Positions 8,490-17,699 are shown, counted from the first letter of the stretch. The stretch is 40,257 bases of DNA from Lachnospiraceae bacterium (GCA_017540355.1 JAFYBE010000117.1:1-40257), one strand, 5' to 3'. Numbers and translations are program-made. Notes: generated by a model not told the origin, from the letters alone.

Positions 8490-9347
8490 GTGATTGATTA
8501 TATGAATCTTATAGAGATTGAAGATATAAATGTGCCCGAACTGGATGTATTCTCAAGACTCTCGGAAGTACAGTTATACAGATACAATGAACCGGATATA
8601 GGTATATTTCTTGCAGAGAGTGCTAATGTAATCATGCGTGCGTTGGAAGCCGGATACGAACCTCTTTCGATGCTTGTTGAGACACAGCGTATTGATATAG
8701 AAGCGCGCCCTGTATTTGATATGATAGAGAAATTATGGGGCAGGGATAAGCTTAATTCAATTCCCGTGTATACCGCGGGAAGCGATATTGTGACAGCTCT
8801 GACAGGTTATGAACTTGTACGCGGACTATGGATGACACTTCGCAGGAAGCCGGAGATTTCCCTTGAGGAATTCTGCAACGGAAAAAACAGGATATCTGTT
8901 TTATATGATATAGTCAATCCTACGAATATCGGGGCGATCATTCGATGCGCGGCGGCACTTGGTATGGATGGAGTGGTTCTTACATATGCTTCGGTAGATC
9001 CGCTTACAAGACGTTCATCAAGAGTCAGTATGGGGACGGTATTTCAGATTCCGTGGACCAAGGCAACAAAGGAAGAATCGGAAGGTATCAATCTGATTAA
9101 AAGTCTGCATTCATACGGATATAAGACGGTTGCAATGGCCTTGACGGATGATTCGACAAGCATAGATAATGATGATATACGGGCGAATGAAAAGCTCGCC
9201 GTAATTCTGGGTACCGAAGGAACGGGGCTTCCCCAAGATGTTATAGCTGCCTGTGACTATCGCGTCATGATTCCGATGTATCATGGTGTGGATTCGTTAA
9301 ATGTCGCGGCGGCAAGTGCCATAAGTTTCTGGGAACTGCTTAAATAA
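8490..9347 (+). CDS. SpoU/TrmH-family RNA 2'-O-methyltransferase
   Basis: 285 residues with a variable N-terminal part (about 1-125) and a SPOUT catalytic domain. Motif 1 is NPTNIGAIIRCAAALG (from Asn143), motif 2 is LGTEGTGLP (about 240), and motif 3 is MIPMYHGVDSLNVAAASAI near the C-terminus; together they form the trefoil knot that binds S-adenosylmethionine. It should methylate ribose 2'-OH in rRNA or tRNA; the target base cannot be told. The start is uncertain: GTG at 8490 or ATG at 8502, neither with a clear ribosome site. Confidence 0.88.
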   Translation: MIDYMNLIEIEDINVPELDVFSRLSEVQLYRYNEPDIGIFLAESANVIMRALEAGYEPLSMLVETQRIDIEARPVFDMIEKLWGRDKLNSIPVYTAGSDIVTALTGYELVRGLWMTLRRKPEISLEEFCNGKNRISVLYDIVNPTNIGAIIRCAAALGMDGVVLTYASVDPLTRRSSRVSMGTVFQIPWTKATKEESEGINLIKSLHSYGYKTVAMALTDDSTSIDNDDIRANEKLAVILGTEGTGLPQDVIAACDYRVMIPMYHGVDSLNVAAASAISFWELLK

Positions 9348-9368
9348 ATGTTATGAAAGGAAAAACAG

Positions 9369-10670
9369 ATGGGAACAATATATGTGACCGGTCACAGGAA
9401 TCCGGATCTTGACAGTGTATGCAGCGCATACGGATATGCGGGGCTTATGAATATGCAGGATATGGATAATACATATATCCCTGTAAGATGCGGACACCTG
9501 TCGGACAGTACAAGGAGTATCTTAGATCAGCTGGATATCGAGATACCCGTGTATAAAAGTGACGTATATCCGAGAGTCAAGGATGTGATGTTAAATACCG
9601 ATCATCTGATAAATGCCGACGATCCTTTAACGACCGTGGCAGCGATATATGAGAAGAACAATCCGAGTGCGATACCGGTCTATGACAAAGATGAGTTTTA
9701 CGGTCTGCTTACGGTTGATGATATCACCAACTGGACCATGAGAGAACTGTCTCAGAGTAACAAGATAACAGAGATACCTAAGGTTAAAGAGATAATGACG
9801 GCTCAGGAAGAGAAAGTAACCTCGGAGGAGCTTTTTGATGAGGCTAGGTCGATTTTGCAGAAGTCAAGCAAAAGAGGTCTTGCCGTATATGATGATGACA
9901 GGTATGTCGGTTTTATAACCAGAAGATGCTTCCTTAAAACCCCCGGATATGACGTGATACTCGTCGATCATAACGAACCGGGACAGAGTATCAGAGGAAT
10001 AGAGACAGCCAATATCGTAGGAATAATAGATCATCACAGACTGGATGCAATTAAGACAAGTCAGCCGATATTCATATGTTCCGAACCGCTTGGAAGCACA
10101 TGTACGATAGTTTATCAGCAGTTTATTAGGAATAACCGTACTCCCGACAGTGTGATGGCAAAGGTGCTTCTTACGGGAATACTGTCGGATACACTTATAT
10201 TAAAGAGCCCCACAACGACAGGAGAAGATACGGTTGCGGCACATGTGCTGGCTTCGATATGTAAGGTGGACCTTGAAGAGTACGGTCTGTCCATGTTCTC
10301 GAGGGTTGGAGGACTTAAAGACAGAGAACCCAGATCAGCTATATCTGCGGATTTCAAGACTTATTCCGAAAACGGCGTAAAGATTGGTATCGGTCAGTGT
10401 GAGGTTACAACACTTAATGACCTTAAGGATTATTCGGCAGAATATCTTGAGGCGCTTAATGAGATCAGAACACTTAAGGGATTGGATTGGGCAGTACTTA
10501 TGATTACCGATGTAATTCATGAGCACAGTGCGCTTATATGTACAGATCACAGAGCAAATAAGCACCTGCCATACAGTCCGTTTGATAAGAATATATATGA
10601 CATGCCGAATGTTATGAGTCGTAAGAAGCAGTTGCTTCCGGAGATAATCCATGCGGTAGGAGATAAATAA
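9369..10670 (+). CDS. Manganese-dependent inorganic pyrophosphatase with CBS pair
   Basis: 433 residues of the DHH family II pyrophosphatase type. N-terminal metal ligands are GHRNPDLDS (His9, Asp13, Asp15). Two CBS motifs are inserted at about residues 70-185 (VKDVMLNTDHLINADDPLTTVAAIYE and VKEIMTAQEEKVTSEEL). The DHH signature IIDHHRLD lies at about 221-223, and the DHHA2 end carries SRKKQLLPEI. It hydrolyses pyrophosphate in the cytoplasm. CBS insertions in this family bind adenine nucleotides and regulate activity. The insertion is the short form without the DRTGG domain found in longer clostridial members. AAAGGAAAAA lies just before the ATG. Confidence 0.9.
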   Translation: MGTIYVTGHRNPDLDSVCSAYGYAGLMNMQDMDNTYIPVRCGHLSDSTRSILDQLDIEIPVYKSDVYPRVKDVMLNTDHLINADDPLTTVAAIYEKNNPSAIPVYDKDEFYGLLTVDDITNWTMRELSQSNKITEIPKVKEIMTAQEEKVTSEELFDEARSILQKSSKRGLAVYDDDRYVGFITRRCFLKTPGYDVILVDHNEPGQSIRGIETANIVGIIDHHRLDAIKTSQPIFICSEPLGSTCTIVYQQFIRNNRTPDSVMAKVLLTGILSDTLILKSPTTTGEDTVAAHVLASICKVDLEEYGLSMFSRVGGLKDREPRSAISADFKTYSENGVKIGIGQCEVTTLNDLKDYSAEYLEALNEIRTLKGLDWAVLMITDVIHEHSALICTDHRANKHLPYSPFDKNIYDMPNVMSRKKQLLPEIIHAVGDK

Positions 10671-10671
10671 G

Positions 10672-12021
10672 ATGTTTATTAAACGCGCAGAGGGTATTTC
10701 TCATCGAAAAGTACATATTGTATTAATAATCATAATTGTTATCTTCTCAGGAACGGTGGTTTTCTCCACGGCGAAGTTGACAAGTACATTTATGCGCATA
10801 ACCTCTGCTTCCAAACAGAATTCGGAGTTAAGAAATGCTGCAAACGAATTGATGAGTGCATCTGATTATTTAACAGAGCAGGTTCAGCGATTTACCATAG
10901 ACGGTGAAGTGAAATATATGGAGGAGTATTTCACCGAAGCATTTGAGTCCCAAAGGCGTGAAGCAGCTATTGCCAAAATGGATGTTGATGATAGAACGGA
11001 TGCCGCATTGACACATCTTCAGACGGCAATGGCTGAGTCCGTGGACTTGATGGATAAGGAATACTATGCCATGCGCCTTGTTATAGCTGCCAAAGGCTAT
11101 GCGAATTATCCGGAATTGTTAAAGGGAGTAAAATTGAGTTTGGAAGACCTTGTACTTCCCTCCGATGAAAAGATGCGCCGGGCTACAGAACTTGTTTTAA
11201 GTGAGGAGTATTATGAGCAGAAGGATGCAATCAGAAGAGAGGTACAGGAAAGTCTTGTTGAAGTCAACAAGATATCCAAGAACATTGAAGAGAATGAACT
11301 TGAATCTTTAAGACATCAGATGCGTATTGTGCGTGCTGCAATTGTGATTCAGGCGGCGTTTATATTCTTTACTCTGTGGCTTACATCCCGACTTGCAATC
11401 AATCCGTTGTTTGATGCCGTTGACAGGATCAAGGAAGACAGCCCGATTTCAGAGAACGGTTCGAATGAATTCAATTACCTTGCCAGGGCTTATAATAAAA
11501 TGTATGAGAAGAATAAGTCAAGCTTTGAAAGGCTTAACTACAAGGCTTCTCATGATGAGCTCACGGGGGCGTATAACCGCGCAGGCTATGATTATCTGCT
11601 TGCCAATATTGATTTAAGTTCGACCTATATGATGCTCTTTGATGTTGATAACTTCAAGAGTATCAACGATACATACGGTCACGAGACAGGTGATAAAGTT
11701 CTTATTAAGATTGTTAATATCTTAAAGAGCATTTTTCGTGATGATGATTGTATATGCCGCATCGGAGGAGATGAATTCGTAATATTCATTATGCATTCAA
11801 GCAGTATGCAGCGCAGGCTTATAGAATCCAAGATATCACAGATCAATACTGAACTTGAGAATACGGATGACGGACTTCCGCCTGTCACCATAAGTATCGG
11901 TATAGTGAACGGCAAAGATGTAAAGGATACGGAGCACATCTTTGAGAAGACCGACGCCGCCATGTATGAATCCAAGAAAAGCGGCAAGAATACTTATACA
12001 TTCTACGAGAATCCGTCTTAA
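10672..12021 (+). CDS. Diguanylate cyclase with extracellular sensor region and intact I-site
   Basis: 449 residues. A membrane helix at about 13-35, an extracytoplasmic helical region (about 36-220) rich in acidic and coiled-coil-like sequence, a second helix at about 222-245, a short linker and a GGDEF domain from DELTGAYNRAGYD. The active loop GGDEF is at 365-369, DVDNFKSINDTYGHETGD is present, and the product-inhibition site RDDD (356-359) lies exactly five residues before GGDEF. Of the three GGDEF proteins here this is the one with every residue expected of a regulated diguanylate cyclase. The ATG follows the pyrophosphatase stop by one base, with TAGGAGA as ribosome site inside that gene's end. 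Confidence 0.9.
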   Translation: MFIKRAEGISHRKVHIVLIIIIVIFSGTVVFSTAKLTSTFMRITSASKQNSELRNAANELMSASDYLTEQVQRFTIDGEVKYMEEYFTEAFESQRREAAIAKMDVDDRTDAALTHLQTAMAESVDLMDKEYYAMRLVIAAKGYANYPELLKGVKLSLEDLVLPSDEKMRRATELVLSEEYYEQKDAIRREVQESLVEVNKISKNIEENELESLRHQMRIVRAAIVIQAAFIFFTLWLTSRLAINPLFDAVDRIKEDSPISENGSNEFNYLARAYNKMYEKNKSSFERLNYKASHDELTGAYNRAGYDYLLANIDLSSTYMMLFDVDNFKSINDTYGHETGDKVLIKIVNILKSIFRDDDCICRIGGDEFVIFIMHSSSMQRRLIESKISQINTELENTDDGLPPVTISIGIVNGKDVKDTEHIFEKTDAAMYESKKSGKNTYTFYENPS

Positions 12022-12062
12022 ATCGAAAATAAGGTGTAGTACGATCATTGGAGGGTATGTTT

Positions 12063-12692
12063 ATGGATGCAAACGTAATTAAGAGAAATGAATTGTTGGC
12101 GCAAAAGACCATCGAAGGACTTAAGTCGCGCAACATGGAAGGCTACTATGCCGCAAGCAGGGAAGAAGCATTAAAGATTGCACTGGATATGATTCCCGAG
12201 GGAAGTTCAATATCAATGGGCGGCGGTATGAGTGTGCATGAGATAGGCCTTTCCGATGCCCTGAAAAACGGTAACTATAACTTTATTGACAGGGATGAAT
12301 ACGAAGATAAGAGAAAAGCAATGCTTTTGGCTTATGATGCGGACTATTATCTTGCAAGCTGTAATGCGATGACGGATGACGGAGTGCTTGTCAATATCGA
12401 CGGCAATTCCAACAGAGTATCCGCAATAGCTCAGGGTCCGAAGCACGTTATCTTTATAGTCGGAATGAATAAGATATGCAATGATGTGGATTCTGCGATG
12501 AAGCGTGCCAGGAACGTGGCTGCACCCATCAATGTACAGCGTTTTGGTTTAAATACTCCTTGTTCGAAGAAGGGAACATGCTTTAACTGCAAGTCACCCG
12601 ATACAATATGCTGCCAGATACTTATCACACGTTTTTCAAGACATCCCGGAAGAATCAGTGTCATCCTGGTAAATGATAATCTTGGATTCTGA
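12063..12692 (+). CDS. LUD-domain protein (LutC/YkgG-like)
   Basis: About 209 residues. The sequence has the LUD (DUF162) features: an N-terminal helix MDANVIKRNELLAQKTIEGL, MIPEGSSISMGGGMSVHEIG, then DADYYLASCNAMTDDGVLVNIDG, and a Cys-rich end CSKKGTCFNCKSPDTICC. Proteins with this ending are common in clostridia. LutC is linked to lactate utilisation, but no LutA or LutB partner is here, so its role is open. The start chosen is ATG 12063, with GGAGGG at 12050-12055 seven bases upstream; a longer reading from TTG 12048 has no ribosome site. The Cys-rich tail could bind a metal or iron-sulfur cluster. A terminator follows. Confidence 0.82.
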   Translation: MDANVIKRNELLAQKTIEGLKSRNMEGYYAASREEALKIALDMIPEGSSISMGGGMSVHEIGLSDALKNGNYNFIDRDEYEDKRKAMLLAYDADYYLASCNAMTDDGVLVNIDGNSNRVSAIAQGPKHVIFIVGMNKICNDVDSAMKRARNVAAPINVQRFGLNTPCSKKGTCFNCKSPDTICCQILITRFSRHPGRISVILVNDNLGF

Positions 12693-12732
12693 TACAGGAA
12701 ATCGACAGGTCGTACGAAATATAATAAAAAGC

Positions 12733-12768
12733 TGAAAAACACCGAAATGCAGGTGTTCTTCTTTTTTT
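12733..12768 (+). terminator. Rho-independent terminator after the LUD gene
   Basis: GAAAAACACC (12733-12742) pairs with GGTGTTCTTC (12752-12761), with one mismatch, around a 9-base loop and is followed by a run of seven T. It isolates the glutathione peroxidase transcript from the genes upstream. Confidence 0.75.
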
Positions 12769-12779
12769 GAAAAAAGGTA

Positions 12780-12808
12780 TTGACAATTTATATTGCGCGC
12801 AATATAAT
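12780..12808 (+). promoter_or_regulatory. Consensus promoter of the glutathione peroxidase gene
   Basis: TTGACA at 12780-12785 and TATAAT at 12803-12808 match both consensus boxes exactly with the optimal 17-base spacer. Unrepressed, this should be very strong. A perfect palindrome covers the spacer and most of the -10 box. Confidence 0.9.
12788..12807 (+). promoter_or_regulatory. 20-bp perfect palindromic operator
   Basis: TTATATTGCGCGCAATATAA reads identically on both strands and overlaps the spacer and -10 box. The ATTGCGCGCAAT core resembles sites of MarR/OhrR-type peroxide-sensing repressors as I recall them; the exact regulator is not in the window. A repressor bound here would block RNA polymerase directly. 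Confidence 0.65.
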
Positions 12809-12894
12809 GTAGCAAAAGATAAAACCTGTAACAAGGATAAGTGACAGGCAATGAGTGCATATATATAAGTGTAGCAGAGATAGGAGGAATGATT

Positions 12895-13443
12895 ATGGCA
12901 TCGGTATATGATTTCAATGTAAAAGACAGAAGTGGCAATGAGGTCAGTCTTAAGGATTATGAGGGCAAGGTCCTTTTGATCGTCAATACGGCAACAGGCT
13001 GCGGATTCACACCGCATTATGAGCCTCTTGAAGCAATGTATAAGGATTTAAGAGACAAGGGATTTGAGATTCTGGATTTCCCATGCAATCAGTTTGCGGG
13101 CCAGGCTCCGGGTTCGGAGGATGAGATTCATGAGTTCTGTACCATGAAGTTCGGAACCGAATTCCCTCAGTTTGCCAAGATCAATGTGAACGGTGAAGAA
13201 GCGGATCCGCTTTTTGCATACCTTGCAGGTGAGAAGCCGTTTAAGGGCTTCGGTAAGGGAGTGAAGAATGCGGCACTTAAGAAGTTTACTGATATGAACA
13301 ACAAAGCATTTGGGGATAAAGCTTATATTAAATGGAATTTCACAAAGTTCCTTATCGACAGAAGCGGTAACGTGGTTGCACGTTTTGAGCCTACGGAAGA
13401 CATGAAGAATGTCAGAAAAGCAGTAGAGGAAATGTTGCGATAA
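12895..13443 (+). CDS. Glutathione peroxidase-family thiol peroxidase
   Basis: A 182-residue thioredoxin-fold peroxidase. The catalytic segment is LLIVNTATGCGFTPHYEPLE, with Cys rather than selenocysteine; the partner residues are visible in DFPCNQF (Gln) and KWNFTKFLID (Trp and Asn). Gpx proteins of this bacterial type usually take electrons from thioredoxin and reduce hydroperoxides in the cytoplasm. The start chosen is ATG 12895, with TAGGAGG (12881-12887) seven bases upstream; ATG 12889 is too close to that site, and the longer GTG reading from 12841 lacks one. The gene stands alone between two terminators and under a palindrome-bearing promoter, so it is probably stress-induced. Confidence 0.92.
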   Translation: MASVYDFNVKDRSGNEVSLKDYEGKVLLIVNTATGCGFTPHYEPLEAMYKDLRDKGFEILDFPCNQFAGQAPGSEDEIHEFCTMKFGTEFPQFAKINVNGEEADPLFAYLAGEKPFKGFGKGVKNAALKKFTDMNNKAFGDKAYIKWNFTKFLIDRSGNVVARFEPTEDMKNVRKAVEEMLR

Positions 13444-13472
13444 CTCTCCCCTATATCGGCATTTTGAATATA

Positions 13473-13511
13473 TTGGCGTATCACTTAAAGGTGATACGCC
13501 AAAATTTTTTT
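13473..13511 (+). terminator. Rho-independent terminator after glutathione peroxidase
   Basis: A perfect 12-bp stem, TTGGCGTATCAC (13473-13484) with GTGATACGCCAA (13491-13502), has a 6-base loop and is followed by AATTTTTTT. It makes the peroxidase gene a single-gene transcript. Confidence 0.92.
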
Positions 13512-13565
13512 GCAAAATGTTGCGTTGATCTTCCTGCAATAATAATAGATTGAAAAGATCAAATA

Positions 13566-13574
13566 TGTTATACT
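13566..13574 (+). promoter_or_regulatory. Possible extended -10 promoter of the PAS-GGDEF gene
   Basis: TGTTATACT has the TGn extension in front of a TATACT -10 box. No good -35 is seen at normal spacing (TTGAAA at 13550 is too near). It lies about 45 bases before the ATG in a gap that otherwise holds only the terminator. Confidence 0.35.
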
Positions 13575-13619
13575 GATAATACTTTCTCTGTAAATGCATA
13601 TTGGTAGGAGGGGTACCAT

Positions 13620-14954
13620 ATGAACATGGATCAGACAGTATTTAATCAGATAGCGACAACGTTGGCGGGACATTTTGACAGTGTCTTTTATGTTGATATA
13701 GAGACCGGAGCCTATACGGAATTTGTTCCGACCCGTTTTTTTTCATACTTAGACATTCCCAGGGAGGGTGAAGATTTCTTCGCCATGTCAAGGGAGAATG
13801 CCGTAGGACTGGTTCATCCCAATGATCTGGATCTTTTGCTGCGTACTCATGACAGAGAGACGATTCGTGACTATCTTTATAAGAACGGATCGTATTCGAT
13901 AAGCTGCAGACTCTCGGTTAACGGCAAGACCAAGCATATCAGACATATAGAGATGATGTGTGAGGATAAGAGACACGTCTTGTTCTGCATGGAGAATATA
14001 GACGAGGAAGTACGGGAAAAGGAAGAGCAGCTGCAGCATCTTAAGTCCGTTGAGCTCATGGCCAGAATCGACCGCCTCACCGGAATCAAGAATAACAATG
14101 CGTTCGTCGAGCGTGTTCAATCCATTGACAACAGAATTCATTCTGCAGACAGAGAGCTTGCTTTCGGTATCGTCATGTGCGACGTCAATGATCTTAAGCG
14201 TGTCAATGATACGAGAGGTCACAGATTCGGAGATGAGATGCTTCAGAGAGCGTGCCGTATGATATGCGACGTATACCGCAACAGCCAGGTCTACAGGACA
14301 GGCGGTGATGAGTTTGTGGTAGTTTTGATGGGCGAAGATTATGAGATCAGGGAAGAACTTCTTGAGAATTTAAGAAGCGAATCCAGTGCCAATAACCGTA
14401 TGCGTTCCGGTCCGGTTATAGCATGCGGAATGGCTGTTTTTGACCCGTCCGTTGATGCAAAGCTAACGGATGTTGAGAAGCGTGCGGATGCTGAGATGTA
14501 TGAGAATAAGACAATGCTTAAGTCAGACGGACCGGCAGCCAATTTTAGCAATGCCACAAAACTTGAAATACCGGTTCCGGATGAAAGAAAACGCAGGCTG
14601 GACAGTTTGTTCGATGCATTTTTTACTATGGCGGGAGACGGATATGTATTCTTAAACGATCTTAAGTATGATTACTCAAGATGGTCATTTTCGCTTGTTC
14701 TTGACTTCGGTATTGAATCCGAATATATGTATCATGCAGGCAAAATCTGGCAGGATTATATACATCCCGAGGATATTGAGGATTATAAACAGGTGGTGGA
14801 AGCGGTTGTTGCGGGCAATGAGGATCCGGAACCCTTACTTTACCGCGCGAGAAGATATGATGATAAGTTTGTGGAGATTAAGACCAAAGCCTTTGTCCTT
14901 AATGATTCCGACGGTAATCCGGAATATTTCGGAGGTATAATGATCCCGCAATAA
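13620..14954 (+). CDS. Cytoplasmic PAS-GGDEF-PAS protein
   Basis: 444 residues with no membrane helix. Residues 1-130 form a PAS-like module (SVFYVDIETGAYTEF, then LVHPNDLDLLLR), close to the modules of the protein at 4250-6277. The GGDEF domain follows from DRLTGIKNNN (about 150), with DVNDLKRVNDTRGHRFGDE and intact GGDEF at 228-232 but no RxxD I-site five residues before it. Residues about 318-444 are a second PAS-like domain (YVFLNDLKYDYSRWSFSLVL ... DYIHPEDIEDYKQVV ... DGNPEYFGGIMIP). A PAS placed after GGDEF is uncommon. GGAGGGG lies six bases before the ATG. It may be a cyclase or a sensor; both key loops are present, so activity is likely. Confidence 0.85.
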   Translation: MNMDQTVFNQIATTLAGHFDSVFYVDIETGAYTEFVPTRFFSYLDIPREGEDFFAMSRENAVGLVHPNDLDLLLRTHDRETIRDYLYKNGSYSISCRLSVNGKTKHIRHIEMMCEDKRHVLFCMENIDEEVREKEEQLQHLKSVELMARIDRLTGIKNNNAFVERVQSIDNRIHSADRELAFGIVMCDVNDLKRVNDTRGHRFGDEMLQRACRMICDVYRNSQVYRTGGDEFVVVLMGEDYEIREELLENLRSESSANNRMRSGPVIACGMAVFDPSVDAKLTDVEKRADAEMYENKTMLKSDGPAANFSNATKLEIPVPDERKRRLDSLFDAFFTMAGDGYVFLNDLKYDYSRWSFSLVLDFGIESEYMYHAGKIWQDYIHPEDIEDYKQVVEAVVAGNEDPEPLLYRARRYDDKFVEIKTKAFVLNDSDGNPEYFGGIMIPQ

Positions 14955-14966
14955 CGGAGAATAATA

Positions 14967-15401
14967 ATGAGAGCGGTTGTTACAAGAGTGCTTTCGGCAT
15001 CGGTGACGATAGACGGGGAGAAGGTATCCGAGATTGACGGCGGATTCCTTGTACTTTTGGGTGTTCACGTCGATGACACAGAGCAGAATGCAAAAAGGAT
15101 GGCCGATAAGATCTGCGGCCTCAGGATATTCGAAGATGAGAACGGCAAGATGAATATCAATCCCATGGATGCCGGCGCTGAGATTTTAATAGTCAGCCAG
15201 TTTACGCTGTATGCGGACTGTTCCAAAAGAAGACCCGGTTTTACGGATGCGGCAAGACCGGAGATATCTGAGCCTTTGTATGAACTTGTCGTATCCGAAT
15301 GCAGAAAAAGAGGCTTTAAAGTGGGAACGGGACGGTTCGGCGCGGATATGAAGGTTGAGTCGGTCAATGACGGTCCTGTTACCATAAATTTAGATGTATA
15401 G
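14967..15401 (+). CDS. dtd: D-aminoacyl-tRNA deacylase
   Basis: A 144-residue enzyme that removes D-amino acids from mischarged tRNA. The two family motifs are SQFTLYAD (about 77-84) and NDGPVTI near the C-terminus, and the start MRAVVTRVLSASVTIDGE is typical. Its length matches the usual 145-150. GGAG lies 8 bases before the ATG and it starts 12 bases after the PAS-GGDEF gene, so it probably shares that transcript; no mechanistic link is apparent. Elsewhere in the window a racemase and a Dlt-like set suggest D-amino acid use, for which Dtd would be protective. Confidence 0.95.
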   Translation: MRAVVTRVLSASVTIDGEKVSEIDGGFLVLLGVHVDDTEQNAKRMADKICGLRIFEDENGKMNINPMDAGAEILIVSQFTLYADCSKRRPGFTDAARPEISEPLYELVVSECRKRGFKVGTGRFGADMKVESVNDGPVTINLDV

Positions 15402-15411
15402 AGATGAAGGA

Positions 15412-15445
15412 ATGCGGGCTCGGAATTTACACGTTGAGTCCGCAT
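15412..15445 (+). terminator. Hairpin after dtd, possible weak terminator
   Basis: ATGCGGGCTC (15412-15421) pairs with GAGTCCGCAT (15436-15445), one G-T wobble, with a 14-base loop. The following AATAAGTTGAAGTTTTTG has a T run only after 10 bases, so termination may be partial or another role may apply. Confidence 0.4.
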
Positions 15446-15451
15446 AATAAG

Positions 15452-15480
15452 TTGAAGTTTTTGCCACTTTGTGGTAGCAT
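15452..15480 (+). promoter_or_regulatory. Possible promoter of the HD-GYP/histidine kinase operon
   Basis: TTGAAG (15452-15457) and TAGCAT (15475-15480) are spaced by 17 bases. Both boxes match the consensus in only four positions. It lies upstream of the first gene of a tightly packed eight-gene run and after a hairpin, which is where a promoter is expected. Confidence 0.4.
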
Positions 15481-15539
15481 CATATAGGTGGGAGTGTATG
15501 TTTTGATGTAGTGATTACGTTATGTTTCATGGAGGAAAT

Positions 15540-17699
15540 ATGGCGAACAGCAGACCACACAGATCTAATCGTGACAGCATACTGCGTGCCCTGTCGATAG
15601 CAATAGGCATAGCGGTTAACTTTCTGTGCGCCTTTGTGGTGTACAGAGTAGATCTTCCCATCTATATGGATTCGGTAGGAACAATCGCAATAGCGGCTTT
15701 GGGCGGCTCTTTTCCCGGTATAGCCGTAGCTGTGGCCACGAATATTGCGTGTACATTATTTAATCCCGAAGCTGTCTATTTCGGAATAGTCAATGCTCTT
15801 ATAGCTATCTTTACGGTATGGCATGTCAGGAGCAAGTCTTCACACAATGCTAAGAATATCACAGAGTATATTTTATCTGTCGGCATCATAAGCGGTGTAT
15901 TGAGTGCCATTATTCAGTGGTGGCTGCTCGGAGGTCCGCAGAATGAGTCTGTTGCGACTTTGATGGATTCTCTTGAGCTTTCTGTCGGGGTTACGGAATT
16001 CAGTGCATTTCTTACAATCAATATTCTTTTGAATATTTTCGATAAAGCTCTTTGTACGTTGGTGGCTTTGGGAATCTTAAAGATTATCCCACAGACCATC
16101 AGGACGGGTATAAGGAACAGCGGCTGGAAGCAAAGACCCTTAACCGACGCCGAAATTTCCGGTATGGGATTAAGGGCTCTGCACACAAGTCATTCGTTAA
16201 GGACACGTATGACTGTTATGTTAGTTGCAATTGCGGTTATTCTTTCGGCAATTATGACGTGGCTTGAAGTAAGACTTTATTTTACAAGTGAGATTCAGGA
16301 GAAGACCGGGAACGCGGAGAATGCGGCAAGGTTTGCGGCAAGCGTTGTGGATCCCGACCGTATTGATGATTATCTTAAGAACGGAGAAGAGGCGCCCGGA
16401 TATAAGGAGACGGAAGATCTTCTTTATAAGATACGTGCGAATGCTTCCGGAGTTGAATATCTGTATGTGCTTAAAGTCGGAGAAGAGGGATCTACTTTTA
16501 TCTTTGATCTTGATACGAAGGTAAGAGACGGCTTCTTTGAAGATGTGGACGGTTATGAGCCCGGAGATTTTGTTCCGCTTGAAGAAGAATTCAAGCCTTA
16601 CCTTGACGACCTTCTTTCGGGTAAGCTTATCGAGCCCATTGAGAGCAAAGGTGCATGGAACTGGGTCATTACTTCATATTATCCGATATACGATAAAAAG
16701 GGCCATTTCATCTGTTACGCCGGTGCGGATGCATCCGTTAATTTCGTATCTTTATCAATGCAGGATTTCATGTTAAGAATTGTTCTTATCATGGTCGGAA
16801 TCATTACGGTTATCCTTGCAGGCGGTCTGTTGATGACAAGATACTACATGGTATATCCGATTAACAGTATCGCGTTCTGCGTAGACAGATTTATTCGTGC
16901 CGGAGATGATCAGGCGCAGCTTGACGAGAGTGTAAGGAAGTTAAGGTCCATTGATGTAAGAACCGATGATGAGATAGAAGTATTGTATCATTCGGTATGT
17001 AACATGGCTGTGAACCAGACGGAGCAGATCAGAAGTATCAGACGTTTCTCGGATTCGACGGCCAAGATGCAGGACGGTCTTATCATAACGATGGCAGACC
17101 TTGTCGAGAACAGGGACTCAGATACCGGTGCCCATATTCAGAAGACTTCCGCTTATGTAAGAATCATAGTGGAAGGACTTAAGAAGAAGGGATATTATGT
17201 CGAGAAGATTACTCCAAAGTTCATATCAGACGTGGTAAGAAGTGCGCCGCTTCATGACGTGGGCAAGATCAACATACCGGATAATGTCCTTAATAAGCCG
17301 GGCAAACTTACACCTGAAGAATATGAGATTATCAAGACACATACCACAGCCGGCAAGCTTATCATGGAGAAAGCAATAAGTACGGTTAAGGGTGAGAACT
17401 ACCTTAAGGAAGCAAGGAATATGGCGGCATATCACCACGAGCGTTGGGACGGCAAGGGTTATCCCGAAGGTTTGCACGGGGAGGTCATTCCGCTTTCGGC
17501 TCGTATTATGGCAGTTGCTGATGTTTTTGATGCATTGACATCGCCCAGAGTATATAAGCCTGCTTTTGAACTAAGCAAGGCTTTGGAGATGATACAGGAG
17601 GGATCGGGAACACAGTTCGATCCCAAGTGCGTTGAAGTTTTGATGGATTCTCTTCCCGAAGTGAAAGCGATTCTTAACAAATACAATCAGATTGTATAG
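15540..17699 (+). CDS. HD-GYP phosphodiesterase with multi-helix membrane and Cache-like sensor
   Basis: About 719 residues. Residues 15-200 are a multi-helix membrane region ([26 protein letters not shown] ...) resembling ECF-transporter S-component-like sensor domains. A helix near 215-240 leads to an extracellular Cache-like domain (about 245-405, with [27 protein letters not shown]), another helix, a HAMP-like linker, and the HD-GYP domain: [25 protein letters not shown] (His572, Asp573), [13 protein letters not shown] (GYP 640-642) and DVFDALTS. All metal ligands are present, so cyclic di-GMP hydrolysis is expected. The start chosen is ATG 15540 with GGAGG at 15531, a short 4-base gap; ATG 15522 gives six more residues but has no ribosome site. 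The kinase gene begins 14 bases after its stop. Confidence 0.88.
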   Translation: MANSRPHRSNRDSILRALSIAIGIAVNFLCAFVVYRVDLPIYMDSVGTIAIAALGGSFPGIAVAVATNIACTLFNPEAVYFGIVNALIAIFTVWHVRSKSSHNAKNITEYILSVGIISGVLSAIIQWWLLGGPQNESVATLMDSLELSVGVTEFSAFLTINILLNIFDKALCTLVALGILKIIPQTIRTGIRNSGWKQRPLTDAEISGMGLRALHTSHSLRTRMTVMLVAIAVILSAIMTWLEVRLYFTSEIQEKTGNAENAARFAASVVDPDRIDDYLKNGEEAPGYKETEDLLYKIRANASGVEYLYVLKVGEEGSTFIFDLDTKVRDGFFEDVDGYEPGDFVPLEEEFKPYLDDLLSGKLIEPIESKGAWNWVITSYYPIYDKKGHFICYAGADASVNFVSLSMQDFMLRIVLIMVGIITVILAGGLLMTRYYMVYPINSIAFCVDRFIRAGDDQAQLDESVRKLRSIDVRTDDEIEVLYHSVCNMAVNQTEQIRSIRRFSDSTAKMQDGLIITMADLVENRDSDTGAHIQKTSAYVRIIVEGLKKKGYYVEKITPKFISDVVRSAPLHDVGKINIPDNVLNKPGKLTPEEYEIIKTHTTAGKLIMEKAISTVKGENYLKEARNMAAYHHERWDGKGYPEGLHGEVIPLSARIMAVADVFDALTSPRVYKPAFELSKALEMIQEGSGTQFDPKCVEVLMDSLPEVKAILNKYNQIV

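Noticed and set aside
12841-12894. N-terminal extension of glutathione peroxidase from GTG 12841
   Set aside because: The extension lacks a ribosome site and is absent from family members, while TAGGAGG sits at the right distance from ATG 12895.
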